Assembly (NCBI GenBank): GCA_029721435.1
Contig: CM056573.1
Location: 99,005,447 to 99,069,446, forward strand
DNA length: 64,000 bases
From: Gymnothorax reevesii
Taxonomy: Eukaryota > Chordata > Actinopteri > Anguilliformes > Muraenidae
Direction of reading: 5' to 3'
Made by a program: the position numbers and the translations under genes. The notes under the pieces are model-generated. The model saw nothing but the letters and a program-made list of their open reading frames with translations, was not told the DNA's origin and searched no databases. Position 1 is the stretch's first letter. Each line of letters begins with the position of its first letter. Below, piece by piece: positions 12,469 through 23,401 of the stretch.

Positions 12469-13355
12469 GCTTAGCTGATCCTCCTCCACCTGTTGTTGGC
12501 ATTGCGCAATCAATAAAGCCAGTGACGCACTGTTTGGGATATTGCAATCCCCACCTTGACATTGATCCCGGATTTGTGCAGTAGGCCCCAGGTCTTTATT
12601 TTCAAGGCCAGACAATGAGTGAGGGGAAGGTAGGGAAGTCCAATTGTGCACAGGTGTTGGTGATGAATACTCTGGGGGGTTTGAACAAAAACGTTGTATG
12701 GAATTTGAGTCCGGACGGGGCATGTCAGAGGAAGAACCCGCTACAGATGTGATGGGTATACATCATTGCTTCTTTTTAATAAAAAATATATGTGCATATT
12801 TAGTACATACATTTGCGTAAAATAGCATACATGCAATTGAACAAGGATAGCCTCTGCACTGCATAATTCCCTCAATACCTAGTCTCAGTAACACTTCTTC
12901 TACATAAGTGAGGCCTCGCCTCCAGCCCTCAGCCCACTCACGACACCACCTTGTTTTAATTGAAGCACTGATTACTAAAATCCCGCAAGTCAAGTCAAGA
13001 CAAGTGTGACTTATGGGGTTTTTGTAATAGGTGCTTCAATTATTGCTAGCACCTGCGGCTCATCAACAATGAGCTGCCGGCAGGCTGCATATAGCCTTAT
13101 TTGCAAAGCATTTGTGACCACACAGCTGTGCGATGTTTTTAGCCGTAGTCATCCACTTTGTACCCATCTAGTTTAGATTTAGTATTGTTTATTTGGACAT
13201 GTTTCATGTTTAGAAGAACTTCATTTCGCTTCTATTTTGTGTTTTATCTTTTGTTATTAACAATCTCACCTCACTCCAGCCTTACATATTAGTCCTGTCC
13301 CCATTTTCCTGTCCGCCGTGCAGCCGTTTGGTACATGGCTGACCAACCCGTACAG

Positions 13356-13560
13356 CAGGGATACTCACTCTTTTCCAGATTGAGCCGCTGTGGGTGCAGG
13401 CTTTCATTCTAACCAACCAGTCACACACCTGATTCTACTAATCAACCCTTGAGGCTTTTGCCAAAGACCCGTGATTTGTAGAATCAAGAGTGAGACTGCA
13501 TGGTTAGAATGAAAGCCTGCACCCACTGCGGCTCATTCTGGAAAAGGGTGAGTATCCCTG
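13356..13560. mobile_element. hAT-type MITE B (205 bp hairpin)
   Basis: Terminal inverted repeat CAGGGATACTCAC, with inner arms GTGGGTGCAGGCTTTCATTC and its complement. Flanked by a perfect 8-bp target duplication CCGTACAG (13348-13355 and 13561-13568). The inner sequence resembles MITE A (TGCAGGCTTTCATT, ACACACCTGAT, CTACTAATCAA), so A, B and D share a common origin with different outer ends. Confidence 0.92.
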
Positions 13561-13797
13561 CCGTACAGCATGAGTGTTTTTTTTTTTTTTTTTGCCAGCC
13601 TCAGTAACCATTTTCAATTATACATTCACTGATTGTTCAACACCCTCAGAATATTCAGTTCTCTGGCTTGAGTCATTCTTTTTATTTCCAAGCACTTGAA
13701 TGTTGGTCATTTCCAGCAAAAAACCCACATTTCAAACAAAAAGCTGAGTGCATTTATTTCTTACATTTAAATGTGTCAGATCAACCCACTAATATGA

Positions 13798-13932
13798 CAA
13801 TGCATGTGTTTCATGATCTTTTAAATTGTTTAAATGAAATAAGATCTTTGGAAGCATTGGAATTGCATAAAGACATTTCAAATGATCTTATTTCATATAA
13901 ACAATTCAAACGATAATGAAACACATGCATTG
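13798..13932. repeat. Tight hairpin, 56-bp arms
   Basis: The arm 13798-13853 (CAATGCATGTGTTTCAT...) is complementary to 13877-13932 with about 6 mismatches in 56 positions and a 23-base loop. It has the size of a small MITE or of a long precursor-microRNA-like stem. It cannot be told which from sequence alone. Confidence 0.75.
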
Positions 13933-14239
13933 CTTCCAACCTCTGAGTAAAGAAAACCGTGAGAAGTCCGGAGTAATAATTGGTTTCCAATTTCTAGAGT
14001 TGAAATCAACTGTAACGCGCATGAACCTGATAAACCTCCATGCACAAGGACTTCAATTCCGCGCGAGAATCTCTTACATATTCATCGATTGAATAATTGC
14101 TGGCTACAGCAGGGGAATGTAAATTTGCCACCAAAACTCATAATTTTGAGAGTTTTCAGAGTTTCTGTAGTGGTAATTTAAATGGATGATCGAAAACAGG
14201 TCATGAACAATCATTATTTTTAAGGGATGGGTTTGAGCT

Positions 14240-14515
14240 TCCCTTGTCGCCAGTTCATCAGCCGCTGGCTGATGTCCACGTCCGGCCAGTGGCGTCCTGG
14301 GACAGATGCCTGGTGGAATTCACACTCACCAGCGCCGGACTGTCAGACAGCAGGTTCAAAGGTTTTAGCAAGACTCAGCCCCAATCCTTGAGACTAATGA
14401 AGGCTTGGGAGGTGTTCCTAATAAATTGGGCAGAAGAACAAACTAGAGAGGCAGGTCAAGAAGAACGCGGCCCCAGTCCTGGAGACCAACAATAGGGCTT
14501 GGGACCTTGTCACCA
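14240..14515. repeat. Dispersed repeat, copy 1 (paired with 19640-19895)
   Basis: Shares GCCAGTGG(C/T)GTCCTGGG, GGAGGTGTTCCTAAT and AAGAACGC(G/A)G with 19640-19895 in the same orientation. Probably a piece of an LTR or other transposon. No coding content recognised. Confidence 0.7.
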
Positions 14516-14584
14516 TTCAAAAGGTTGGTGGAAATCATTCAGACGTGTGTCAAGTGAAACTGAACTCAATTATCAACTAGGCTT

Positions 14585-15240
14585 ATGCCGTCGGAGACGA
14601 CGGCTTGGGGTATATCCCCGAACCCCCCCAATCCTCCAATTCCCCAATCTTTGAATAGACCCAAGACAATATAAAGCCCCTCAGGTCATCACCTTTCATT
14701 TGAACCTAATTTGAGGTCAATCCGACAAATAGTTCTGAAGATATGGCCAAAATGGTAATTTTCCATCACAAAGCTCCACCTGATGGCAAAATATTGAACC
14801 GTACAGGTATGATGTCATCATGTGACATGTTGTGAGGTCATGACCTTGCAGTTGCACATAGTTCATGTCAATTGGACAAATGGTTCCAAAGATATGGCAA
14901 AAAAGGTGAATTTTATGTGACAAAGCTTCACCTTGTGTCAAAATTTTGAATCAAACAGGTATAATGTCAGGGTGGGACACACCCTCGGGTCATGACCTTT
15001 CATTTGCACTTGATTTGAGGTCAATCGGACAAATATATCCAGAGATATGATAAAAACAGTGGTTTTTCAGTTTTTGGCCCCTGGTGGTCAATCTAGAAAT
15101 TGTAAATTGTCCAACATCGAATCAGTACTTCCTCTTTATGATACTTAGTTATATGCAAAACTTGAAATTTCTAATTGAAATATTACTGAAGTTATCGCGT
15201 TAACACAGGGCGGCGTGGCGGCGGCGGTCGGACCAAACAC
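14585..15240. repeat. Non-autonomous repeat with internal units of about 150 bp
   Basis: Begins with a short palindrome (GCCGTCGGAGACGACGGC) and ends near GGCGGCGTGGCGGCGGCGG. Inside, a block with GACCTT..CA.TTG, GGTCAAT(C)CGACAAAT and AGATATG occurs three times, near 14690, 14840 and 14990, with a period of about 150 bp. The layout resembles abundant non-coding DNA repeats of aquatic animals; the class is unknown. Confidence 0.6.
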
Positions 15241-15795
15241 ATAATGTAATTAAACCTGGTTAATTTAGTAACTAAGGGGGCAGTTACGTTTTCACATTGG
15301 ACCAGCTTGAGCTGGATAGCCCTTTTTCTTCAATAAATAAAATAATTTAAACATGCATTTCATGTTTACTCTGGTTGTCATTGGCTATTATCAGAATTAG
15401 TTTGATGATCTGAAACCTTAAAGCATGGCAAATATGCAAAAATAGAACAAAACATTGGGGAGCAAATACTGCTTCAAAGCAGTGTATAGAGCTGATTTAA
15501 CTCTGCTCGGAAACTCTGGTGTCATGGAACTTGCCCTAGGAAAAAGAGGAAATTTACTGTCTTTACATGTAAGTGCACCTTAACACACCATTTTCTTGCA
15601 TTTTTGACCCATTTTGGTCTAAAGATCCATCCAGTGGCCTCCCACCATACAACAGCAAAAATATGGATTGTGGAAATATCTCTTCAATGGCACGCATGCC
15701 ATTGTAAGTGACAAAAAATGTTGTCAATGGCGGGGATGCCCTCCATCGTAACTCACAAAAAATTTAATCAATGGCAAGGAAAGTGTTAAAAGTTA

Positions 15796-16329
15796 AGCTA
15801 GTATCTCACTGAGGGGTGAATGCTTACGAATGTAGTGAATTTTGAGTTTCGTCATAGTTCGTAAAAGGGTGCAAAGCAGTTTGCTAAAAGTTTTTAGGAT
15901 TGCAAGCAGTTTTACTTGTCGCAAAGAAATTTTGAGCATGTTGTACGCGTTTGCAAACGGTTGTAACACTTGTTGCTAAAGTTCTTTTTGGTTCGCAAAG
16001 TATTGACCACTATACAACAGAGCTTCAAATGCTGACGAATGTAGACAAATATTTGGTTTCGTGAGTATACCATCAAGGTTTCGCCAAGATTGCAAAAGAG
16101 TTTGCTAACGGTTTTTAAGGTCGCAAAGAGTTCATTTTCATATACTAGAAAGCCATTTCCTATTTTTTGCTAACAGTTACCCGAATGTTGCTAACTGATG
16201 CTAAACTTTGCTAAATGTCGCTAACGACCCCTAGGTATATCCTGATTTTCACCAATTTTCGTCAGAAAGGTTGGCAAATCCAAAATTCACTACATTCGTA
16301 AGCATTTGCCGCTCAGTGAGATCCTAGCT
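15796..16329. mobile_element. Harbinger-like MITE, 534 bp
   Basis: The left end AGCTAGTATCTCACTGAG and the right end (complement of AGCTAGGATCTCACTGAG) extend as an inverted repeat through CTTACGAATGTAGTGAATTT. Both sides are flanked by TTA, the 3-bp target typical of PIF/Harbinger elements. The interior is rich in TTGCTAA and TTCGCAAA motifs and has no transposase. Confidence 0.75.
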
Positions 16330-16439
16330 TTAAGTATTAACTGCCATTGCAATATAATAGCGTGGAGTGTTGATTATACACTTTAAAAAATTATGATAAA
16401 TCAGAAACCAAGTAATATTCAGGTATTTATTATGTGCAA

Positions 16440-17650
16440 TATTGGATCATATAGATGAAAATAAGTAACCACTCAACAATATGTTTGTAGTTAAACAAAA
16501 AAAAAATGTCTTTCCGACAGAAAAAGTCAGTATTTCTTCTGTTCACTCTTTGCTTTGATTACAGCATTTAATCTCTCAAGCATAGTTTTCGCATATTTTT
16601 TACATTTCCTCACTTGCTTAACCGTTCTGTATGGTCTGAAGTTCGTTCCAAAGGCATTATTTTGAAGTTACAACAGAATTGCTCGATAGGATGAAGGTCA
16701 TAACTTTTATGTCACCACCAGATGTTACTTCCCGACTGAGATGAATCTAGCTCAACAAAGAAGTGTGTTGAGGTTCATTATTTTGTTGAAAATAAAATCC
16801 CCGTCTAATCAGTCTATTTCCAGATGCAGAGATGCCAAGGCTAACGTCTTAGGCGTGTGTCTCTCCTCTTAGTGGCACTCACTTTTCTGTGCTGTAGCCA
16901 GCAATTATTCAATCAAAGCGCACTGAAGAAATTCACTTGCGGAATTTAAGTCATTGAGCATCAAGTTAATCAGTTTCTTGGCAAACTCAAGTCTTTCTTT
17001 GATGTTGCCAAATCTTGACAGTAACATGACCAATTAGACTATTTTCACTCAGGTGTCTGGAAAAAGATCTTGATACTTTTATCTCTTCATTTCTGGCGCT
17101 ATTAATATCATTGCGGAATTGTCGTATTGTCAACCACCAATTTTTACATACACAGAAAACAAACAACAGAGGTAGTTGACTTCTGTTTTGCACCTCTATT
17201 GCCACTCGTTTTCAGCCAACCGGTCTCTTTGAAACGCTTGATGGTGTTTTTTTTCCCAGCATTTAATGTCTACAGCATTATGTAAGGCCACATGTGGCTA
17301 TAAACCATCAGAGGGCTCGTTCCATTAGGCCATGGTGTTTAACACTGTGACACTGCTCAACTTTCATGTCACTTTATATACGGGAACAACTTACCATCAG
17401 AGGTAATTTTGCAGAATAATCTTTTCTCAGACCAGTTTAAACAAATTTTGTAGCATCAGTAATCATGGATTGAGCCCTCAAACATGCATTCAGGCTATGC
17501 AAGAGTCAGAAAAAAAAAATATGACTCCTTTCAATCATTATGAAAAAAAGTGATGTTTTCAGTGTTTTTTTTTTTTTTTTGTTCTCATTGCCCACAATAG
17601 TATTTTTCAACGCATTTTCACCAAATAATTACGGAGAAGTAATATATTGG
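16440..17650 (-). pseudogene. Tc1-like transposon remnant, transposase on minus strand
   Basis: Reading the minus strand, the segment around 16700-16600 gives DLHPIEQFCCNFK followed by RLNAVIKAKSEQKKY and a stop. These fit the last catalytic region and the extreme C-terminus of Tc1-like transposases. Many stops and frameshifts interrupt the rest up to about 17220. The terminal repeats were not clearly delimited, so the outer limits are approximate. Confidence 0.6.
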
Positions 17651-17825
17651 GACCCCTTTTAGACAAAAGTGGTGGCGTATAATCATCACTGCACAGTACT
17701 GTATTCTAGAATAATTTGAAAGAATGTGAGGTTAAAGGGCTTGAATATATATCGGTCGCATCATGGAGAGCACCATTATAGCAGCTGAAAATTGCAATGT
17801 CAAGCAAATTTTTGAATTTCCCCAG

Positions 17826-18016
17826 GCCTGAAAACTGAGTGTTGCCCTGCGTCTGAGACTGAGATCTGGATGCTGGATGGAGATGATGCCATCTCTCAGA
17901 GTCACGAGGCCCCGCCCAGAGCTACCAGGCCAGACCACCTGGATTTCTTGAGGATCACCCCCCCAGAAGATGACATCTTCGGTGACACTCCTTACTACCC
18001 AAACTTGGAGCTCACT
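17826..18016 (+). CDS. Candidate coding exon, product not recognised (possible upstream fmn1 exon)
   Basis: A 191-base open segment sits between a good acceptor (TTTTTGAATTTCCCCAG) and a strong donor (GTAAGTGT). It starts with 2 bases completing a codon and then encodes 63 residues including TEIWMLDGDDAISQS, LDFLRITPPEDDIFGDTPYY and NLELT. The acidic, Pro/Tyr-rich content and clean splice sites look like a real conserved exon. It ends in phase 0, as does the big fmn1 exon at 23402, so it could splice to 26047 in a longer formin-1 isoform. It cannot join the 23402 exon in frame through any acceptor that I see. It could instead belong to another + strand gene. I did not recognise the protein family. 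Confidence 0.6.
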
Positions 18017-20184
18017 GTAAGTGTCAGTGTGAATGTGTTCCAATTTTCATGTGCTCTATTTAACAGGACACATTAACTGAGGGGGGTTCGTGTCAAAAAT
18101 CTGATCTTGGCCATGTTCATTCTGAGCGGAAATCGACCTATTGTTGAAATTTTTTAAGACTCAGAGGTTTGGAGCAGTTTTAATTTAAAGAGCACTGGTT
18201 TGATTTTGTCAAAGATGAGGAAATAAGAGGCCAAAACAAGGAGTAGAGTTTGGTCTGTTAGGTTCTTCTTGCATAAAGCATAAAGATATTAATGTGTCTA
18301 TCATGACAAGATCGTCAGATTTGTGTCCAAAGCAGTTCAGCGAATAAAGATACTCAAGGTGAACATAGTGGCAAGTTTCAGTCTCTCCTGTTTTTGGTGG
18401 TCATTTGGGATCGCCTATAGCATTGTGGTTCTCACATTTCACCGGAATTCCAAAGGTCATTGATCGAAACTGTCATTTAACTACAGTAAGGTCAGAAAAA
18501 AAGTAACAGTGCTCACGTCAGTTTCCAAGACTACTGGTAAGAAGCAAGCAGCTCATGTCTCAGCTCTAGGTGTTGATCCTGAGAACTTGACATGCACCTG
18601 TTCCTTTGAATAGTTTTGTGTTAAATGTATATCTTCTTGAACTTTGTAGTGTGACGTACTATCAGATCTTATCAGGACAGTAAAGATATCCCTGGCTTTG
18701 TGTCAATTCAGCTCCATTCAGGGCTGCACCCCTCAGTTTTTTAAAGTTTGTAACAACAACAAAGTGCATGCCATGCGGGTTTGCAGCATTCAGATGCCAA
18801 CCATACCATTGAAAACCTGAGCTGTCTAGACTGGATTTCTACATATAGACAATATCTGACAAAGACTGTGTGTGGAGGTGTCTAGAATTAGACTGGGGTT
18901 ACAGGCTCCTGGATTGCAGTGATGCTGGTCAGTGGAACAAAACATCTAATAAGGAGTCAAACTCTTGCATTGTAATGTGCAAGTTTCTTCATTAATTAAA
19001 CTGACCCAACATTTTAGCATACAGATGCCTCCTAGTTATCATTTTTAATTATGTGGGGATGTCAGTCATGATCCGACTGTGGCCAGAAAAACGCAATTAT
19101 TAGTTAATAGTAATTAATAGTAATATTTGTGGTATGTGTTTCATAGTTACTGTGTTGTTGCTGCTCCCCTAAACTTTCAAGTAATGGTTCCACCCGTGAT
19201 GTGTCATGGCTGATTCAGATTGTTGTGGTGCTGCTGTGTCTTTTTGAATATCTACAGTTGTTGTTGCCATAATACATAATCTGCTGGGCGTAAAAGAAGC
19301 TGTTTCAAATGTTGATTGACTCGTTTTCTGTTCTACCAAATGATGACTATGAGGCGGCACTGCGAGCCATCCTGTCATGGTGGCGACTGTTGCCTCTCAC
19401 TGAAAATGAATTTGAGAGATGATGTGTCAAATGCCATCACATTTGGTGCGTCTTGAATGAAAGCTCCACAAGCTTCAATTTATACTTCTGTACCAATTTC
19501 TTATCACCTGTTATAATCCGGATAATCAACCATATGCAGAGGCAGAGTCCAGTCCAATAGCATGTAGATAGGATACAGTAATGACAGATGGGGACAGAGC
19601 CCAGAGTAGTATGGAGACAGTTCAGTTCACATGGAAATGAGCTTGGGTAAGGGGCATGTCCGTGCCTGGCCAGTGGTGTCCTGGGGCAGAAGTCAGATGG
19701 AAATCCCCCTCGCCACGGCAGAATTGTCAGAGAGCAGGTTTGGAGAGTGTAGCAGTAATTCAGTCCTAATCCTGGCGATAGTAGGATGATTTGGAGGTGT
19801 TCCTAATGAACTTTGCAGAGGAAGAAACTGAAAAGACAGGCGCAACAAGAACGCAGTCCCAATCTTGGAGACTGGCAAACAGGTTTGGGATCTCGTAACT
19901 AGTAATAAGACTAAGAAGAGTACCTCCGTATTTCACTATCATTGAGGATAATAGACAATAATTCCCAAAGACGATAAATTCACAGACTAGGAAGATTTCT
20001 AGCAGGGTGCTTAAGGATATAGGAAGGGACAATCCAGCAACTCGGCAGATGCAAAGTAAGGTTTTTATATGCGGCAGAGACACACAGGAGGGGGGAAACA
20101 CAGACAAAAAACACCAGGCTGGGGAGGCACACAAGATACGAAGCCAATCAAAGGAGACAAAACATCTAGAGCAGCGGTTTTCTG
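18017..20184. other. Presumed intronic or intergenic stretch
   Basis: Apart from the dispersed repeat at 19640-19895, no feature could be supported. Short ORFs on both strands lack recognisable content. Confidence 0.5.
19640..19895. repeat. Dispersed repeat, copy 2 (paired with 14240-14515)
   Basis: Same orientation and order of shared blocks as copy 1, with about 70-80% similarity by eye. Not coding. Confidence 0.65.
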
Positions 20185-20611
20185 CATCGTTTCTGGGGAC
20201 CCTCTGGGCATGCTGGTTTATGCTCCAACCACAGGGTTTTTGCAAGCAATTAATATTTTAATTAGGTGTTTTTCATATCCAGAGTTGTTAATTACTCTCT
20301 TTAGCCAAATGTTATAGTAAACATCCATACATGCCATGGAGAATAAAAAACTAGAATAAAAAAAAAATAAACGGTAGTGTGTTAATTTCAATACTGCAAA
20401 GAATTTCAGGTAATGTAACATTTCAAATAGATCAAATTAGACACCGGACTGGTCTTTATTAGAACGAGGTCTCAAATTAGCTGGCTATTTTGTAGAGAAG
20501 ACGCAAATAGCCTGCTAATTTGATCGGGAAGTTTTCCCAATAAATCTTCGTCTAGTTTGCGAAATAGCCCGCTAATTTGCAATTTAGCCTGGCTATTTAT
20601 GTTGCGTCCTC

Positions 20612-20700
20612 GGGGCGCCCTGGTGGCTCATCGGTCTAAGTGCGCGTACTGTAAAGGCTGTGTACTTCCCGCAGTGACCTGGGTTCCAGATTTTTGTGGT
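20612..20700 (+). repeat. tRNA-derived SINE, truncated
   Basis: Starts GGGGCGCCCTGGTGGCTCAT with an A-box-like TGGCTCATCGGTC and a B-box-like GGGTTCCAGATT about 50 bases on, the internal promoter layout of tRNA-derived SINEs. The reverse-orientation copy at 52490-52652 matches through this head region. The downstream body is absent or too diverged here. Confidence 0.75.
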
Positions 20701-20828
20701 GAATGCATGTGAATGTGCACTTCCAAGTACAAACCAGGTAGGAGACAACAGGTTGGAGACACACTGTACAGGCTTCCTTGCTGTGTAAACAGACTATGCT
20801 GTCTACCACTTTAAACATGTCGCTGGTA

Positions 20829-21005
20829 TTTAATTCAAAATGTGCAGATATTTTTCAAAAAACAATCAAATTTCTCAGTTTCAACATCTGATATTTTGTC
20901 TTTGTACAATGTTCAATTAAATACAGGGTTTGAATGATTTGCAGATAATTTAATTCAATTTTTATTTACATTTTATACAGCGTCCCAACTTTTATGGAAA
21001 TTGTA
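20829..21005. mobile_element. Solo end of a Tc1/mariner-like element
   Basis: TTTCTCAGTTTCAACATCTG, then AATGATTTGCA and ATACAGCGTCCCAACTTTT: the same kind of terminal sequence as the right end at 54110-54186. No partner end nearby, so it is a fragment. Confidence 0.6.
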
Positions 21006-22550
21006 TATAAGAATGTTTATTATGGGGACTGAGATTGAATGTTCTTAATTCCTTTGAGGAGTTATGCCTCATTTGTTCTTAAAATGTTCCTTTTTCAGTC
21101 TAGAAATGTTTCAAAATACTTTGTAACATTTTTCATTGATAATAGCTTAAGATATAACATTTTTTGCATAATAAGCTTTATAAGTGACTGATAAAGGACA
21201 TTCCTCATTATTTCAGTTTAGTGACAAGTCTTTGCATTATCTCCAAAAAAGTTGCATCCTTTATTACTCATCCTCAACTTCTGGATGTTCTCAACATGTT
21301 CTTAATTTTGAGGCATTTTTAAGCCTTAATCTTCTCATAAAAAATGTTTTTCTGAATGAAGCAGAGTGTATGTCAGTTTAATGCTTAGTGGCCGCATAAA
21401 GATATTCAGTGTCTGAGTTAATAACAAAAGCTGATATGACAAGGCTATCTTCAGAACTGCTCCCACTCCCGTACAGGCAGACATGTTTCTTTGTTCTAAC
21501 AGCCCTTAACACTCACTTTATTAATATCCTAAATATTCTCCCACCTGAAAAATGCTATAATGATGAGCTTTAATACCCTTATTGGCACCTGCATGGAACT
21601 AACTTTTGAGTTCTTGACAAATGATTTAAGCTGTCAGTGGTAAATAAAATCATACCAGATGCCCTTGTGTTTTTAAGCTCTGCCTTTTTATTATTATTAT
21701 TTTCTCTGTTGTCTCATTAATTCTTGAAGTCAGAGGCGCTGACAGTACTATAGTTCTGAGCGTATTGGAACTAATAACTGTTAAAAGCTGTGTGAGAATC
21801 ACACCTTTGTGCTGAGAATTCTCATTTACTCTTGTTAAGAAAGTATTGACTACAGTACATCTGCTGCATGGATGGGGTTAGCTTTGTTGATTTAATTTTC
21901 ATGTTGAATCGAAACTACAGTAATGGCTTTCTTATAAGTTTTCACTGTATTCTAGTAGAATTGGAGTGAATGAGCTGTTTCATACCTCTACAGTAAAAAG
22001 AGCTTTGAAAACAGGTCTCCTGGCACCTCTAGAAAAACCATTTTACAGAGACTATGCTGAAAGCCCTTTAGACTACTGAGGTGTAAACATTAGTCTGCTG
22101 TGGCATTGAACATTACCCCCAAGAACTGGTGTCCGTCATTTGTTACATCCACAGATTTTGAGGGATATTTTGGATGATTATGACTCTTGCGCTAAATATA
22201 GTTTGGAAAAAGAACAGAGAAGAAAATAACTAGTTTTTTCTGGAGTTGCTGATGGCTGGAGATTTTCTATTGAAGCCCAAAACAGACTAATCGCACTAGA
22301 TTATGTGCTGTGGTGCAACAGCATAGAGAGCTGTGCTTTCCTTTGCCTCCCAATCCACCTGACCTGTGGGAGATTAGCGGCTGCGCTTTAGTGCCCAGTT
22401 TTATCAGTGCGAGGGAGAGGAGCGGCATACCTGTCCTGTGGAAGTGGTTCACAGAGAGCCAGTGGAAACCAGATACCTTAATTGCCGCCAGAGTTCCCTC
22501 TCTTTGCCAGGGCTTGGGGGTTGAGAGAGGGCGGGGTGAAAGGTAGGGTG
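21006..22550. other. Upstream flank of fmn1 short isoform, no gene seen
   Basis: Unique-looking sequence with no recognised repeat. Some may be regulatory, but nothing specific can be supported from one sequence. Confidence 0.45.
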
Positions 22551-22570
22551 GATGTCAATCTGCATTCCTT

Positions 22571-22578
22571 TATAAAAA
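22571..22578 (+). promoter_or_regulatory. TATA-like box, possible promoter of the fmn1 short isoform
   Basis: TATAAAAA preceded by CATTCCTT, about 830 bases before the formin start codon. The following 300 bases are comparatively GC-rich and include an NRF1-like GGCATGCGCA at about 22857. If transcription starts near 22600, the 5' UTR would either be long or contain a small intron; TTATAG directly before the coding start could be its acceptor. A match to a short motif, so support is weak. Confidence 0.35.
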
Positions 22579-23401
22579 CCTGGAGGGCTGTCCCAGAAGC
22601 ACAGAGCTCTGCTGTACACACACGGAAATACCCTGAGACAAGGGACAACAAAGCTGTCGGAGGACAGACAGCTGGCCGCAACTTCACACACTTTCACGGG
22701 ATAAGAGAGGTGGACACACGGATCCCACGGCCTGTCACACTCTAATGACTGGAAAACGGCTGCGTTTGAAGTTTCTACCCTACTCCTGCCGGGTTATGAT
22801 CTGTTGCTGAGAGGCTGAGAAACTTCCTTCCTGGTTTCCCAGGGAGATTATTCCGCGGCATGCGCAGTCTGTCTGGAACTCCCACAACACCAGCCGGATA
22901 ATTACGCAAGTTCAACGCCGCTCAGCTACATTTCAAATTTTTGAAAAGCTTGTTTCCTTGTTACCGCATCATGAAATAAGGAGAAAACATTCATGTAAAA
23001 AATGCCAATATTTCTGCTTGGAAAAAAATGTATTGGTGTCAGCATGTATGCGGCTAAAAGAATTTCAAGAGAGGAGAGCCAATCATTGCATCCCTCTTGG
23101 GCAGAGTAAGAGGGCCCCGGGGATTTGTACTCACAAGGGGCTTTTGTTTCATAGACCCTCTGAAATTTGACCAGGAGCCAGTTGTAGTGCCTGTTAAGGT
23201 GTAGAGATGATCTTTGTCAGAAGTCTGAATACCCAATTAGCACAGCTCTAACTTTCTCTTGCCAGGTTACATTTTTGGCAACATTTGTTTTTAGCAATCG
23301 GTTAATTACTGTCTTTATTACAAAAAGAACTTATGGTATGAGATGCATTGTTACATGATTTAAAGTAATTTTTAAGATTCAAAGCACTTAGTTATAGAAA
23401 A

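Noticed and set aside
12322..12723. 133-codon minus-strand open frame
   Set aside because: Half of it lies in the hAT MITE at 12265-12468; no recognisable protein.
19766..20245. 159-codon minus-strand open frame
   Set aside because: Overlaps the dispersed repeat at 19640-19895 and shows no domain; a chance frame is more likely.
20612..20700. Possible tRNA gene
   Set aside because: A-box and B-box are present but there is no foldable acceptor stem, and a second dispersed copy with a non-tRNA body shows that it is a SINE.
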